Source: Campylobacter sp. MIT 12-8780 (lineage in GTDB: Bacteria; Campylobacterota; Campylobacteria; Campylobacterales; Campylobacteraceae). Taken from it: DNA of 64,000 nt. Position 1 is the stretch's first letter, and each line of letters starts with the position of its first letter. The stretch is from contig NZ_QHLL01000005.1 in the NCBI RefSeq assembly GCF_006864535.1, forward strand, positions 1 to 64,000, given 5' to 3'. A program made the position numbers and the translations under genes. The notes beneath the pieces are model-generated. The model saw only the letters and a list, made by a program, of their open reading frames with translations, was not told the DNA's origin and searched no databases. Below are positions 17,814 to 27,159 of this stretch, one piece after another.

Positions 17814-19082
17814 ATGCTTTTAAAAATGATAAAAAATTCTATCTTTAGAAATAAAACCCAAAAAGTTCTTGTCTTTCTAAGCTGCTTTTTAGCAAGCTTG
17901 CTGCTTGCAACTATGCTTAATATCACGCTTGGCATAGGCAATGAGTTAAGCAAAGAACTAAGAAGTTATGGTGCAAATATCATCGTTTTACCAAAGGGCG
18001 CAAGTTTGAGCGTAGAACTTGGCGATAAGGTGCTTGAGCCTTTAAAAGATAAAAGCTATCTTGAAGAATCAAAGCTTCACACCATAAAAGAAATTTTTTG
18101 GCGAAACAATATCACAGCTTTTGCACCTTTTTTAGAAGGCAAGGTGATGATGAATGATAAGCAAGTAAGCATACTAGGCACTTATTTTGATAAAAAGCTT
18201 GATATAGCTGATGAAGATGATTTTCACACCGGTATAAAAGAACTTTATCCTGTGCTTAAGATTAATGGGCGATATGCAAATGATGATAGTTTAGATGAAG
18301 TGATGTTGGGCGATGAGTTTGCAAGTAAAAATGCTTTGAGCTTAAATGATGAATTTGTGCTTAACGATCAAAAAGTCAAGGTTGTAGGCATAGTACATAA
18401 TTTTGATAAAAACGCAAATAAAATCATCACTTCTTTAGCCCTAGCTCAAAAACTTTTGCACAAGGAAGGCTTGTTTTTTAAAGCTGAGGTTTCAGCCTTA
18501 ACCATACCTGAAAATGACTTGGCTCAAAAAGCAAGGCGTTTGGGAGCTAGCTCGCTTGATAGTGTTGAGTTTGATATGTGGTTTTGCACGGCTTATGTTG
18601 GCTCCATAGCCTATCAGATCGAAGAAGATTTTCAAGGAGCGAGTGCAAAGGCTCAAACTGCTATTTCAGATGCTGAAAATTTAATCGTTACAAAAATTCA
18701 AACCCTCATGATCGCCACAGCCTTAATCTCTCTTATCATCTCTTCCATAGCCATTGCTTCTTTGATGAGTTCTGAGCTTCACGCAAGAAAGAAAGAAATA
18801 GGACTTTTAAGGGTTTTAGGAGCAAGTGTAGGACAAATTTATCTTATTTTTGCTGGTGAAAACTTATGCGTTGCACTCATCGCAGCTTTTTTTGGCTTTG
18901 TTTTTGGAGTAGCTTTAAGTGAGCTTATTGCTTTAAATATCTTTGCTTATTTTATCCCTATTTCTTTTATCATTTTACCGCTTTGTATGGTTTTTGCTGG
19001 CTTAGCTGTGCTTTTAGCCTGCTTGTTTGCATTAAGGAGCATAAGCGAACAAAGCGAAGTGCAGGTGCTTTATGGTAAATGA
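17814..19082 (+). CDS. FtsX/MacB-type ABC transporter permease (first)
   Basis: A 422-aa permease with one N-terminal transmembrane helix, a large periplasmic MacB-PCD-like domain (about residues 45-270), and three C-terminal helices. The cytoplasmic coupling region HARKKEIGLLRVLGAS is typical of FtsX/MacB/LolC permeases. Its stop overlaps the start of a second, related permease. The pair probably forms a heterodimer driven by the ATPase at 20209. In this locus the transporter is linked to FTR1-P19 iron uptake; its substrate is not known to me. Confidence 0.88.
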   Translation: MLLKMIKNSIFRNKTQKVLVFLSCFLASLLLATMLNITLGIGNELSKELRSYGANIIVLPKGASLSVELGDKVLEPLKDKSYLEESKLHTIKEIFWRNNITAFAPFLEGKVMMNDKQVSILGTYFDKKLDIADEDDFHTGIKELYPVLKINGRYANDDSLDEVMLGDEFASKNALSLNDEFVLNDQKVKVVGIVHNFDKNANKIITSLALAQKLLHKEGLFFKAEVSALTIPENDLAQKARRLGASSLDSVEFDMWFCTAYVGSIAYQIEEDFQGASAKAQTAISDAENLIVTKIQTLMIATALISLIISSIAIASLMSSELHARKKEIGLLRVLGASVGQIYLIFAGENLCVALIAAFFGFVFGVALSELIALNIFAYFIPISFIILPLCMVFAGLAVLLACLFALRSISEQSEVQVLYGK

Positions 19083-20208
19083 CTTTGTCTTAAAACAGCT
19101 TTTTAAAAGCCTTATTTTTTCATATCAACGCGTTTTTATTATGGTTTTGGCTATCTTTCTTGCTGTTTGTGTAAGTGTGGCTTTTTTAAATATTTATTTT
19201 GACATTGATACTAGGCTTTCTAAAGAATTAAAAGCTTATGGGGCAAATCTTACTATCTCAGCCACCAAAGAAGATGAGCTTATCAGCAATGAAAACTATA
19301 AAAAGCTTGCAAAAGAGCTTAAAATCACGCCTTATCTTTATACTTTTTTAAATGCATGGGGGCAAGATACTCTTGTTTTAGGCACTGATTTTAAGGCTTT
19401 AAAGCTAAGCAAGCCTTTTATTGAAGCAAGATTTGGAAATTTTTCTTTAAGCAGCTTTGATCAAAACTCAGCTTTTTTAGGCATAGACTTAGCCGCAAGG
19501 CTCATTAGTGGCAACAAGCAAGCAAAGCTTGAGGACTTAATAGGCTCAGAACTTGAGCTTTTTAATCCCTTAAATTCAAAAAGCATAAAGCTTAAAATCA
19601 AAGGCATTATTCACAGCTCTGATGAACTTGATAGCCTCCTTATCGCTGATTTGGCTGTGGTGCAAAACTTAAGTGGATATTTTGGCATACACTATGCTCA
19701 GGCTTTGGTTGATGGAGATTTTAAGCAAGTGAGTGAAAAAGCTTTGCAGCTTAGTAATGATGAATTGTTTGCTAAGCCTATTTCATCTGTATCCTTAAGT
19801 GAAGGTTTGGTGCTTGATAAGCTTAAAGCCTTAATGTTTTTAATCGTGCTTGTGGTTTTAATCATCGCTTCAACAAGCGTAAATACCACGCTTAGCTCTA
19901 TCATCTTTTCAAGAAAAAAAGAAATAGCCTTGCATTTAGCCTTAGGTGGCTCAAAAAAAGATATTATCAAGCTTTTTGCTTTAGAATGCCTTGTTTTAAC
20001 CCTTATTGCTTGTATTTTTGGAGTGATTTTTGGCTATATTTTGGCAAATATTTTTGGCTATTTGATCTTTAATGCTGGCATTGATTTTCGCTTTAAAGCT
20101 GCTTTTTTTGCTCTGTGTATAGCCTTTGTTTTTGTCTTTTTTGCGGCGTATTTTCCTATTAAAAAGGCATTAAAGATTAATATTTGTGAGAATTTGAAAG
20201 GTGAGTAA
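19072..20208 (+). CDS. FtsX/MacB-type ABC transporter permease (second)
   Basis: A 378-aa paralogue of the preceding gene with the same architecture: N-terminal helix, periplasmic domain, three C-terminal helices, and the coupling segment SRKKEIALHLALGGSKKDI. The N-termini share YGANxxV/xTIS-type sequence after the first helix (RSYGANIIVLP versus KAYGANLTIS), indicating duplication. Its ATG overlaps the upstream gene by 11 bp and the ATPase gene begins one base after its stop. Confidence 0.88.
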   Translation: MVNDFVLKQLFKSLIFSYQRVFIMVLAIFLAVCVSVAFLNIYFDIDTRLSKELKAYGANLTISATKEDELISNENYKKLAKELKITPYLYTFLNAWGQDTLVLGTDFKALKLSKPFIEARFGNFSLSSFDQNSAFLGIDLAARLISGNKQAKLEDLIGSELELFNPLNSKSIKLKIKGIIHSSDELDSLLIADLAVVQNLSGYFGIHYAQALVDGDFKQVSEKALQLSNDELFAKPISSVSLSEGLVLDKLKALMFLIVLVVLIIASTSVNTTLSSIIFSRKKEIALHLALGGSKKDIIKLFALECLVLTLIACIFGVIFGYILANIFGYLIFNAGIDFRFKAAFFALCIAFVFVFFAAYFPIKKALKINICENLKGE

Positions 20209-20856
20209 ATGAAAGAAATTATCAAAGTAGAACATTTATCTAAGAATTTTGGCGAGTTAAAAGCCTTACAAGATATAAATTTTAGCCTAAAAACAGGGCA
20301 GTGGCTCAGTATCATGGGACCTTCAGGAAGTGGCAAATCAACACTTTTAAACATACTTTCTTTGCTTGATATTCCAAGTTTTGGGCATTATTTTTTAGAT
20401 GGTATAAACACAGATGAGCTTGATGAAGAAGCAAAGATAAAAATTCGCCGTGAAAAAATAGGGTTGATTTTCCAGCAATTTCATCTTATCCCTTATCTTA
20501 ATGCTCTTGAAAATGTCATGCTTGCACAATACTATCACTCAAGTATAGAACAAAGCGATGCTAAGGCTGTGCTTGAAAAAGTGGGTTTAGCACACCGCCT
20601 TAGTCATTTACCAAGCCAGCTTAGCGGAGGCGAACAGCAAAGACTTTGCATAGCAAGGGCTTTGATTAATAACCCAGAGCTTTTGCTTGCCGATGAACCA
20701 ACTGGAAATTTAGATGAGGCAAACGAGCAAATCGTGCTTGAGCTTTTGCAAAAACTTAAAAAAGAAGGCAAAAGTATAGTGCTCATCACGCACAATGAAG
20801 CCTTAGCAAAACAAGCTGATGAGATGATTATCCTTTCGCATGGAGTGATGCAATGA
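20209..20856 (+). CDS. ABC transporter ATP-binding protein, LolD/MacB type
   Basis: A 215-aa ATPase with Walker A GPSGSGKST (about residues 42-50), Q-loop IFQQFHLIP, signature LSGGEQQR, Walker B LLLADEPTGNLDE and H-loop LITHNE. The Y/FQQFxLIPYL Q-loop and gene context place it in the LolD/MacB/FtsE group energising mechanotransmission-type permeases, here the two adjacent FtsX-like subunits. It overlaps the following thioredoxin gene by 4 bp. Confidence 0.92.
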   Translation: MKEIIKVEHLSKNFGELKALQDINFSLKTGQWLSIMGPSGSGKSTLLNILSLLDIPSFGHYFLDGINTDELDEEAKIKIRREKIGLIFQQFHLIPYLNALENVMLAQYYHSSIEQSDAKAVLEKVGLAHRLSHLPSQLSGGEQQRLCIARALINNPELLLADEPTGNLDEANEQIVLELLQKLKKEGKSIVLITHNEALAKQADEMIILSHGVMQ

Positions 20857-21338
20857 GAGCTTTTCAATGTATCTTTAGCCTTATTTTAAGCCTTGTATTT
20901 TTAGCGTGCGAGGGCGAAAAAAGAGCCGAGCTAGGCAAGGAAGCGCCGTCTATTTTGGCTAAAAATTTACAAGGCGAGCCAGTAAAATTAAGCGATTTTA
21001 ATCAAAGACTTAAAATCATAGTTTTTTTTGAAAATGGTTGTGCAGCCTGCATTAAAGAACTTCCTTTACTTGATGAGTTTGTTAAAAACAATCAAGATAA
21101 AATCACAGCCCTAGCCATCAACTCAGTCGATGAAAAAGAAGTCATTGCCTCAATCAAAAAAGAGTTTAAACTCGAGCATATAGTGCTTTTAAAAGATGAT
21201 TTAGACATTTCTTGGCAAAGATATGCTGTTTTTGCTTTGCCAACAACTTTTATCATCAAAGATGGCATAGTGCAAGAAAAAATCATAGGAGATAAGCCAT
21301 GGCAAAGCTTGCAAGAAAAGCTTTTATCCTTGCTTTAG
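20853..21338 (+). CDS. TlpA-like thioredoxin lipoprotein (CAAC)
   Basis: A 161-aa periplasmic thioredoxin-fold protein anchored by a lipobox (FLAC, lipidated C19) after a short hydrophobic segment. The redox pair is C63/C66 in FFENGCAACIKEL. The cis-proline region reads FALPTTFII. TlpA/ResA-type proteins reduce disulfides or haem-binding cysteines. Here it probably keeps cysteines of the FTR1-P19-DUF2318 machinery or its substrates reduced. It is coupled to the ABC ATPase gene upstream and overlaps the next gene by 40 bp. Confidence 0.87.
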   Translation: MRAFQCIFSLILSLVFLACEGEKRAELGKEAPSILAKNLQGEPVKLSDFNQRLKIIVFFENGCAACIKELPLLDEFVKNNQDKITALAINSVDEKEVIASIKKEFKLEHIVLLKDDLDISWQRYAVFALPTTFIIKDGIVQEKIIGDKPWQSLQEKLLSLL

Positions 21339-21787
21339 CCCTATTTTTTAGTGCTTGCTTTGAAAATAATTTTAAAGCCTTAAATTCAAACAAAATATAT
21401 GAGTTTAGTTTTGATGGTTTTGAAAAAAAACTTGATTTTAAGCAAGAAAAGCCCTTTGCTTTGGTATTTTTTACAAAAGATTGTGGGGTATGTAAAGAAC
21501 AAATTGCGATTTTAAAAGAGCTAAGAAAGCTTCATGAATTTGATTTTTTAACTATCTTAGGTGATGCTAAAGATGAAAAAGACGCTTTAGCATGGGCAGA
21601 TGAAAAAGAGCTTGATTTTACACTTTTTTATGAAAGAAAGGCGAGTGAGTTTTTTTCTAAGGCTGTAGGCGGGATATATGGCGTGCCTGTAATCGTGCTG
21701 TATGATAAAGAAGGCTTTAAAACAAAAGAATTCATAGGCTTAACTCCTCAAAACCTGCTTGCTAAAGAGCTTATCAAGCTTTTATAA
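21299..21787 (+). CDS. Second thioredoxin-like lipoprotein (CGVC)
   Basis: A 162-aa protein with lipobox FFSAC (C20) and redox pair C62/C65 in FFTKDCGVCKEQI; the cis-proline loop is YGVPVIVLYD. It resembles the preceding thioredoxin in plan but only weakly in sequence, so an old duplication or separate recruitment. The ATG at 21299 lies 40 bp inside the upstream gene and is preceded by AGGAGATAAGCC, so the long overlap is probably real. It is the last gene of the iron locus. Confidence 0.85.
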   Translation: MAKLARKAFILALALFFSACFENNFKALNSNKIYEFSFDGFEKKLDFKQEKPFALVFFTKDCGVCKEQIAILKELRKLHEFDFLTILGDAKDEKDALAWADEKELDFTLFYERKASEFFSKAVGGIYGVPVIVLYDKEGFKTKEFIGLTPQNLLAKELIKLL

Positions 21788-21835
21788 AAGCATTTTAAGC
21801 AAAATGTGTTAGAATTTAGCAAAAAAGGTATAAAA

Positions 21836-22813
21836 ATGATAAAAACCCTTGCCGAGTGGAGCAAACAAGAGCTTTTAATGCTGGCTTTACCTCATGAAAA
21901 AACTGATTGGAAGCCTTATTTAGATGAGATTTTACAAGGCTATAAAGACTTTATAAAGGCTGTAAGTGCGTATCAAAAAGTCTTACTCATTGCTCCAAAT
22001 GAGGCTGATTTTAAGCCTTTTAAAGACTTTCAAAATGTTGAGTTTTTTCAGTGTGATACGAATGATACTTGGATAAGAGATTATGGTGCTATTGATATTT
22101 GTGAGAATGAAAGGCTGATGAGTTTAGATTTTAGCTTTAATGCTTGGGGCAATAAATTTCAAAGCCAGCTTGATAATGAAGTTAATTCTAAGCTTTTTAA
22201 ACAGCATTTTAAAAGCAAGCTAAGAACAATTGATCTTATTTTAGAGGGTGGAAGCATTGATTTTAACGGGCAGGGTGTTATGCTTACAACCAAAACTTGC
22301 CTTTTAAATGAAAATAGAAATTCTCATCTTAATCAAAGCGAACTTGAAGCAAAGCTCAAACAAATTTTTAATCTCAAAACAATCATCTGGCTAGAAAATG
22401 GCTTTATAAAAGGCGATGATACAGACTCACATATTGATACCTTAGCGCGTTTTATCGATGAAGAAACTATAGCTCATTGTATTTGTGAAGATGAAGAAGA
22501 TGAGCATTTTTTGCCTCTTTTAAAGATGAAAGAAGAGCTTCAAAAAACGGGTTTTAAGCTTGTTGAACTGCCTTTACCAAAGCCTTTGTATTATGAAGGA
22601 AGAAGGCTTGGAGCAAGTTATGCAAATTTTGTTTTTATCAATGAGGCATTGATACTGCCAAGCTATGCTGATGAAAAGGACGAGCTTATCAAAGAAAGAC
22701 TTCAAAAGGCTTTACCTCAAAGAAAGATTATCAGCGTTGATGCAAGGGTATTTCTAAGACAAAATGGCTCACTTCATTGTGCTTGTCAAAACCGCTTTTT
22801 AGGGCAAAGATAA
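21836..22813 (+). CDS. aguA: Agmatine deiminase
   Basis: Converts agmatine to N-carbamoylputrescine and ammonia. The 325-aa guanidino-modifying-fold enzyme shows TNDTWIRDYGAI, the substrate region ILEGGSIDFNG, GDDTDSHIDTLARF, and the catalytic cysteine near the C-terminus (C315 in GSLHCACQNR). I place the start at ATG 21836 (MIKTLAEWSK), after AAAAAAGG. An upstream in-frame TTG would add a non-conserved stretch. The next gene, aguB, supplies the following step. Confidence 0.95.
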   Translation: MIKTLAEWSKQELLMLALPHEKTDWKPYLDEILQGYKDFIKAVSAYQKVLLIAPNEADFKPFKDFQNVEFFQCDTNDTWIRDYGAIDICENERLMSLDFSFNAWGNKFQSQLDNEVNSKLFKQHFKSKLRTIDLILEGGSIDFNGQGVMLTTKTCLLNENRNSHLNQSELEAKLKQIFNLKTIIWLENGFIKGDDTDSHIDTLARFIDEETIAHCICEDEEDEHFLPLLKMKEELQKTGFKLVELPLPKPLYYEGRRLGASYANFVFINEALILPSYADEKDELIKERLQKALPQRKIISVDARVFLRQNGSLHCACQNRFLGQR

Positions 22814-22834
22814 GCGAAAACAAAGCAAATTTGA

Positions 22835-22840
22835 TATAAT
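22835..22840 (+). promoter_or_regulatory. -10 box (TATAAT) upstream of aguB
   Basis: TTGATATAAT lies 29 bp before the aguB ATG, so aguB can be transcribed independently of aguA. Confidence 0.5.
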
Positions 22841-22868
22841 ATTTTTGAGTTTATAAAGAGGATAAAAG

Positions 22869-23738
22869 ATGAAAATAGCACTCATTCAGCACAAATTTCA
22901 AGGCAGTAAAGAAGCTATGCTTAAACATAGCATAAAGGCTATCAAAGAAGCAGTAGAGCAAGGAGCAGAGCTTGTTTGCTTAAGTGAGCTTCATCAAAGC
23001 GAGTATTTTTGTCAAAGTGAGGATGTGAGTAAATTTGACTTGGCTGAAGAGTATGAAAAAGACTTGGCATTTTGGAGCAAGCTTGCGCGTGAAAATGAAG
23101 TGGTGTTGCTAACTTCTTTATTTGAAAAGAGAAGTGCTGGACTATATCATAACACGGCTGTGGTGTTTGAAAAAGATGGCAGCGTGGCTGGTAAATACCG
23201 CAAAATGCATATACCTGATGATCCGCAATTTTATGAGAAATTTTATTTCACGCCTGGTGATCTTGGCTTTGAGCCTATAAATACTAGCGTGGGTAGGCTT
23301 GGGGTGTTGATCTGCTGGGATCAGTGGTTTCCTGAGGCTGCGCGGATTATGGCTTTAAAAGGGGCTGATTTGCTTATCTATCCTACCGCTATAGGTTCTT
23401 TTGATGAGGATAGCGAGCAAGAAAGAAAAAAACAGCTTGAGGCGTGGCTTGGGGTGCAAAGAGGACATGCGATCGCTAATGGCTTGCCTGTGGTGGCGGT
23501 TAATCGCGTTGGCTTTGAAAAAGATCAAAGCAATAAAGCAAATGGCATAAGGTTTTGGGGAAATTCTTTTGTCTATGGTCCGCAAGGTGAGGAGCTTTTT
23601 AGGGCTGATGATAAAGAGCTTTGTAAGGTTTTAGAGCTTGATTTTAAACAAAGTGAAAATGTTCGCAGGTGGTGGCCCTTTTTGCGTGATAGACGTATAG
23701 AGTTTTTTGGGGATTTGCAAAAACGTTTTATAGATTAG
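22869..23738 (+). CDS. aguB: N-carbamoylputrescine amidase
   Basis: A nitrilase-superfamily enzyme that hydrolyses N-carbamoylputrescine to putrescine, CO2 and ammonia, completing the agmatine route begun by AguA. The triad is E40 (CLSELHQSEYF), K112 (KYRKMHIPDD) and C149 (LICWDQWFPEAAR). The 289-aa length and the YRKMHIPDDP, NRVGFE and RRWWPFLRDRR segments are typical of AguB. ATG follows GAGGATAAAAG. Spermidine synthesis in Campylobacter uses other enzymes, so putrescine supply from arginine-derived agmatine is the likely role. Confidence 0.95.
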   Translation: MKIALIQHKFQGSKEAMLKHSIKAIKEAVEQGAELVCLSELHQSEYFCQSEDVSKFDLAEEYEKDLAFWSKLARENEVVLLTSLFEKRSAGLYHNTAVVFEKDGSVAGKYRKMHIPDDPQFYEKFYFTPGDLGFEPINTSVGRLGVLICWDQWFPEAARIMALKGADLLIYPTAIGSFDEDSEQERKKQLEAWLGVQRGHAIANGLPVVAVNRVGFEKDQSNKANGIRFWGNSFVYGPQGEELFRADDKELCKVLELDFKQSENVRRWWPFLRDRRIEFFGDLQKRFID

Positions 23739-23783
23739 TTTAAGTAAAAATGTGGCATACTAAAACCTTTTAAGGAGGATAAA

Positions 23784-24002
23784 ATGATAAATGTTGCATT
23801 TTGGTGCATCGTGCTTGTGTTTTTGTTTATCGTATTTTTGCTTGTTAATCGCTATGAAAGAAAGATCAAGCTTTTTAAAAGCCACATTCAGGCGATGAAG
23901 GCTGATATTGAGGAGCTTAAACAAATTGTTGAAAAAAATCGCTTGCTGATTGAAAAAAATAGAAGCAATATCGAAACGATTTCTAAGAAACAAGAGGACT
24001 AA
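23784..24002 (+). CDS. Small membrane-anchored coiled-coil protein
   Basis: A 72-aa protein with one N-terminal transmembrane helix (about residues 4-21) and a charged C-terminal half rich in I/L, K and E at heptad spacing, probably a coiled coil. I do not recognise a family. A strong AAGGAGG and a separate AT-rich promoter region precede it. It ends tail-to-tail with, and overlaps by 4 bp, the PagP-like gene on the minus strand. Confidence 0.68.
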   Translation: MINVAFWCIVLVFLFIVFLLVNRYERKIKLFKSHIQAMKADIEELKQIVEKNRLLIEKNRSNIETISKKQED

Positions 24003-24514
24003 AAAGTCCAAGAAATCCACGAAAAAAGCACATTGCCGTTGTTTTTAACGCTCGGCACATAAGCAAATTGAACGGCGAGTTTTTTATAGCTTAAACTTGC
24101 ACTTGGCAAGGGTAAGGGTATTGGTATATACCAATACTCCTTTCTTTGAGTAAGTCCGACAATATAACCAAGTGAGAATTTCACCGCATCATCATTAAGA
24201 TGATAGTGTTTGATATAGCCAAACATTGTTTGAATATGATAGTTTGAGTCATTAAAAACAATGCCAAAAAGTCCATAATTTATCTTTTCTTCGCTAATCC
24301 ACTGGGCAAAACCCAGTCCCAAAGGCTTTTCGTTGTATCTGCTGAGGTGCTCATCATCATAAAACCAGCGATTATGCCAAGTGTTAATAGGGATAATCAA
24401 AGCAGGCTTTCCTTCATCTTTGGCTTTGATAAATTCTTTTTTGAGCGTCGTTAAAAAGTCTTCGTCAGCAAAAATAGAGGATAAAAGCAGCACAAAAAGA
24501 AAAATTTTTCTCAC
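23999..24514 (-). CDS. pagP: PagP-family lipid A palmitoyltransferase
   Basis: A 171-aa outer-membrane beta-barrel enzyme with a signal peptide (to about residue 16). It aligns along most of its length with E. coli PagP: IPINTWHNRWFYD, RYNEKPLGLGF, VFNDSN, YIPIPLPLPSASLSY, FAYVPSVKNNGNVLFSW. The three residues essential in E. coli (His33, Asp76, Ser77) correspond to H47, D89 and S90. PagP moves palmitate from phospholipid to lipid A, changing resistance to cationic peptides and TLR4 signalling. Its start overlaps the end of the DUF2339 gene, in an operon led by lolA. I do not recall PagP from C. jejuni. Confidence 0.87.
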   Translation of the reverse strand: MRKIFLFVLLLSSIFADEDFLTTLKKEFIKAKDEGKPALIIPINTWHNRWFYDDEHLSRYNEKPLGLGFAQWISEEKINYGLFGIVFNDSNYHIQTMFGYIKHYHLNDDAVKFSLGYIVGLTQRKEYWYIPIPLPLPSASLSYKKLAVQFAYVPSVKNNGNVLFSWISWTF

Positions 24515-27150
24515 TATTTATGCCTTAGAAATTTCTTTGAATAAAAATAAGAGCTTAAAAGAAAAATCACGCCTACACTAAAAAATAGCAATATTTTAAA
24601 TACACCAGTGCTTGAGCTTATGTCGATAAAAAAGAGTTTTATTATGCTTATGGCAAATAATAATAAAGCATAAATTCGCAAAACAGGATTTCTAAAGGCT
24701 AGAAAGAGCAAGATCACACCCACAAATACAAAAGCAAAGCTGTAGGTATAATTTTCAAAAGTGCTTATACTTTTGTCAAAAAATGCCTTAGCAAGACAAA
24801 GACTTCCAAAGCCTAGATTTTCATTAAAATACCAAAAGCCAAAGCGGATCAAAGCAATGAGACTTAAAAGAGTAAAAACAAAAACCAAAACATCAAAGAT
24901 TAAACTTATTTTTTGTGTGATTTTATGAAATTCAAGGAGCTTGTTTTTAAGCTTGAAAAAGTAAAAGCTTGGTAAAACAAAACTCAAGATAATCATCATT
25001 AAAAGTTCAAAAGCTTGAGGATAGTCTTCTTTGTAAAAATGCGTATAAAGTCTTGAAAATAGGGCATTATCAAAGATCAACACTATGCTTAGATCATACA
25101 CTGCTTTTGCTCCAAAACACACAAAAATATTGTAAAACAAAGTATTTTTATTATAAGCATGGAGGAATATTAGGCTTAAAAACATAAACGCAGTAAAGCT
25201 CAAGCAGTATTTTGCATACTCAAAAGAACTAAAAGAAGCTAAAATCAAAGCCTGTATAAATAAAATGCTAAAAAACAAACAAGAACTTGCTAGCAAAATA
25301 AAGTTTATTTTATTTAATTTTTGTGCTTTGTATAAAAACCCTAAACTCACACCAGTGCTAAGAACAAAGCATAAACAAAGCAGTATATCAACGCTTTTTG
25401 AAAGTATAAAAAGAGCCAAAATAAGCTCATAAAGGGCGTTAAAATAAGGAAAAACACAAAGCATGGCAAGAACTAAAATACTTGCGATACTTAAATGAGC
25501 TTGTAAATTTGAGTTTTTAAGAGCCAAAAGTTCAAATTTTGTCTCACAATACAACAAACTAGCAAACAACGCCCACTCAAAAGCAAGCACATAAGCAAGA
25601 TATGAAGGATCAAGCAACTCGTAAGCGAGGTGAAAGAAGGCGATGAAAAAGAGCCAAATGCTACCCTGAAAGCTTAAATTTTCTTTGAATTTAAGGCTAA
25701 AAAAGCCTGTCAAAAGACTTAAAACAAGTGCGAGCAAAGGCAGGATAAAAAATGCCTCGACTTCACTTTTAAGCACGAAAGAACAGAGATAAAATACACT
25801 CACAATGCCTATAACAAGGCGTATAAAAAAGGCTTGTTTAAAGCAAAGCGCGCAAGCTAGAACGCCAAATAAAACAAAAAAGCATATAAAAGGCACAAGA
25901 ATACTTTTATCTTGTAGATAAAGGCTTATTATGGTGCTTAAAAATACCAAAAGCGAAAAACATAATGGTAAAAAATTATATAAGGTATTTTTAAGATAAG
26001 TATAAGCAAAACAAAATACAACTAAAAGCCCAAATATAGTCCATTCTATAAGGCTCATTTGCACTAAAGCAAAAAAGCTAAAAAAGCAAATAAAACTCAA
26101 ACAAAGGCTGAAGATAAAAAGGAGCATTTTTGCGCGGTATAAAAGTATGCTAAAGCAAGCTATGCAAAGCATAAATAGTAAAACAAAGGCATTTAAAAAG
26201 CCCTCATATTCGCTTAGTTTAAAAAAGATAAAATGCAAAATATAAAATACACACAAAAGCAAGGCGATGAAATTAACATATATAAAATTTTTTTTGTGAC
26301 TTAAAAAGGCTTGCAAGATATAAAAAACAAACAAATATCCAAATAAAAATGCCCCATTATATGTTCCATCACTAAGCAAAACAGGTGTCGCAAAAGCTCC
26401 AATTAAGCCAAAATATGCACACAAAACACCAAATTTTAAAGCACCAAAAAGTAAGATTATACTCAGCACACAAAGCAGGACAAAGCAGAGTTTAAATCCA
26501 ATAAAATCATATAATTTAAATGCTGCATAAACGCTTAAAAACTCAATTACAAACCCAGCCGAAATAAGAATTTGTGAGTTTAAGCTAAGGTTAGTTTGAA
26601 CGATCTTTATCTTTGGTATTTTAAGCTTTTTAAAGTGCAAGATAAGCCCAAAAACAACGCACAATAACCCAAAAAAAGTTGCTAAAATGAGCCTTGTTAA
26701 TGGAGTGATGAGGGAATTTTCTATGGAGTATTTGATTAAAAATAAGCCAGCAAGCACTAAAAACAAGCCAGCAACTATGATTAAAAATTTTTGCGTAAAG
26801 AAATTTTCAAATTTGAAATTAAATACCGCAAATGAGGATTTTGGGATATCAAAGGAGTTTGTTTTTATACTTTGAAGCTGAGTGCTTTTTTTATCAAGGT
26901 TGAAATGAGGATTTTTTGCGCTTTTTAAGGCAAGGTTTTGTTCTGTTTGAATAGAGGGTTTTTCATCATTTTGTGTGTGTAAAGTGTGTATTTTCTTTTC
27001 TAGGAGTTGCAGTTTTTCGCTTAGGTTTGTAAATTTGAGTTTAAAAAGAAAGAGTTCATTTTCAAGTTTTTTGATTTTTATGATATTAAAAAAGCTTAGT
27101 ATAACACCAAAAACAAGTATTATAGCAAGCAAACAAGCAAGTTCAAACAT
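24514..27150 (-). CDS. Large polytopic membrane protein, DUF2339 type
   Basis: An 878-aa inner-membrane protein: one N-terminal helix, a coiled-coil-like charged segment (about residues 25-60), then more than twenty hydrophobic helices with small loops. The plan and composition match DUF2339 proteins, whose function is unknown. It lies between lolA (9 bp upstream) and the PagP-like gene (overlapping), so a cell-envelope role is likely. The extreme richness in Phe, Leu and Ile gives it unusual base composition without suggesting transfer. Confidence 0.8.
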   Translation of the reverse strand: MFELACLLAIILVFGVILSFFNIIKIKKLENELFLFKLKFTNLSEKLQLLEKKIHTLHTQNDEKPSIQTEQNLALKSAKNPHFNLDKKSTQLQSIKTNSFDIPKSSFAVFNFKFENFFTQKFLIIVAGLFLVLAGLFLIKYSIENSLITPLTRLILATFFGLLCVVFGLILHFKKLKIPKIKIVQTNLSLNSQILISAGFVIEFLSVYAAFKLYDFIGFKLCFVLLCVLSIILLFGALKFGVLCAYFGLIGAFATPVLLSDGTYNGAFLFGYLFVFYILQAFLSHKKNFIYVNFIALLLCVFYILHFIFFKLSEYEGFLNAFVLLFMLCIACFSILLYRAKMLLFIFSLCLSFICFFSFFALVQMSLIEWTIFGLLVVFCFAYTYLKNTLYNFLPLCFSLLVFLSTIISLYLQDKSILVPFICFFVLFGVLACALCFKQAFFIRLVIGIVSVFYLCSFVLKSEVEAFFILPLLALVLSLLTGFFSLKFKENLSFQGSIWLFFIAFFHLAYELLDPSYLAYVLAFEWALFASLLYCETKFELLALKNSNLQAHLSIASILVLAMLCVFPYFNALYELILALFILSKSVDILLCLCFVLSTGVSLGFLYKAQKLNKINFILLASSCLFFSILFIQALILASFSSFEYAKYCLSFTAFMFLSLIFLHAYNKNTLFYNIFVCFGAKAVYDLSIVLIFDNALFSRLYTHFYKEDYPQAFELLMMIILSFVLPSFYFFKLKNKLLEFHKITQKISLIFDVLVFVFTLLSLIALIRFGFWYFNENLGFGSLCLAKAFFDKSISTFENYTYSFAFVFVGVILLFLAFRNPVLRIYALLLFAISIIKLFFIDISSSTGVFKILLFFSVGVIFLLSSYFYSKKFLRHK

Positions 27151-27159
27151 AAAAAAATC

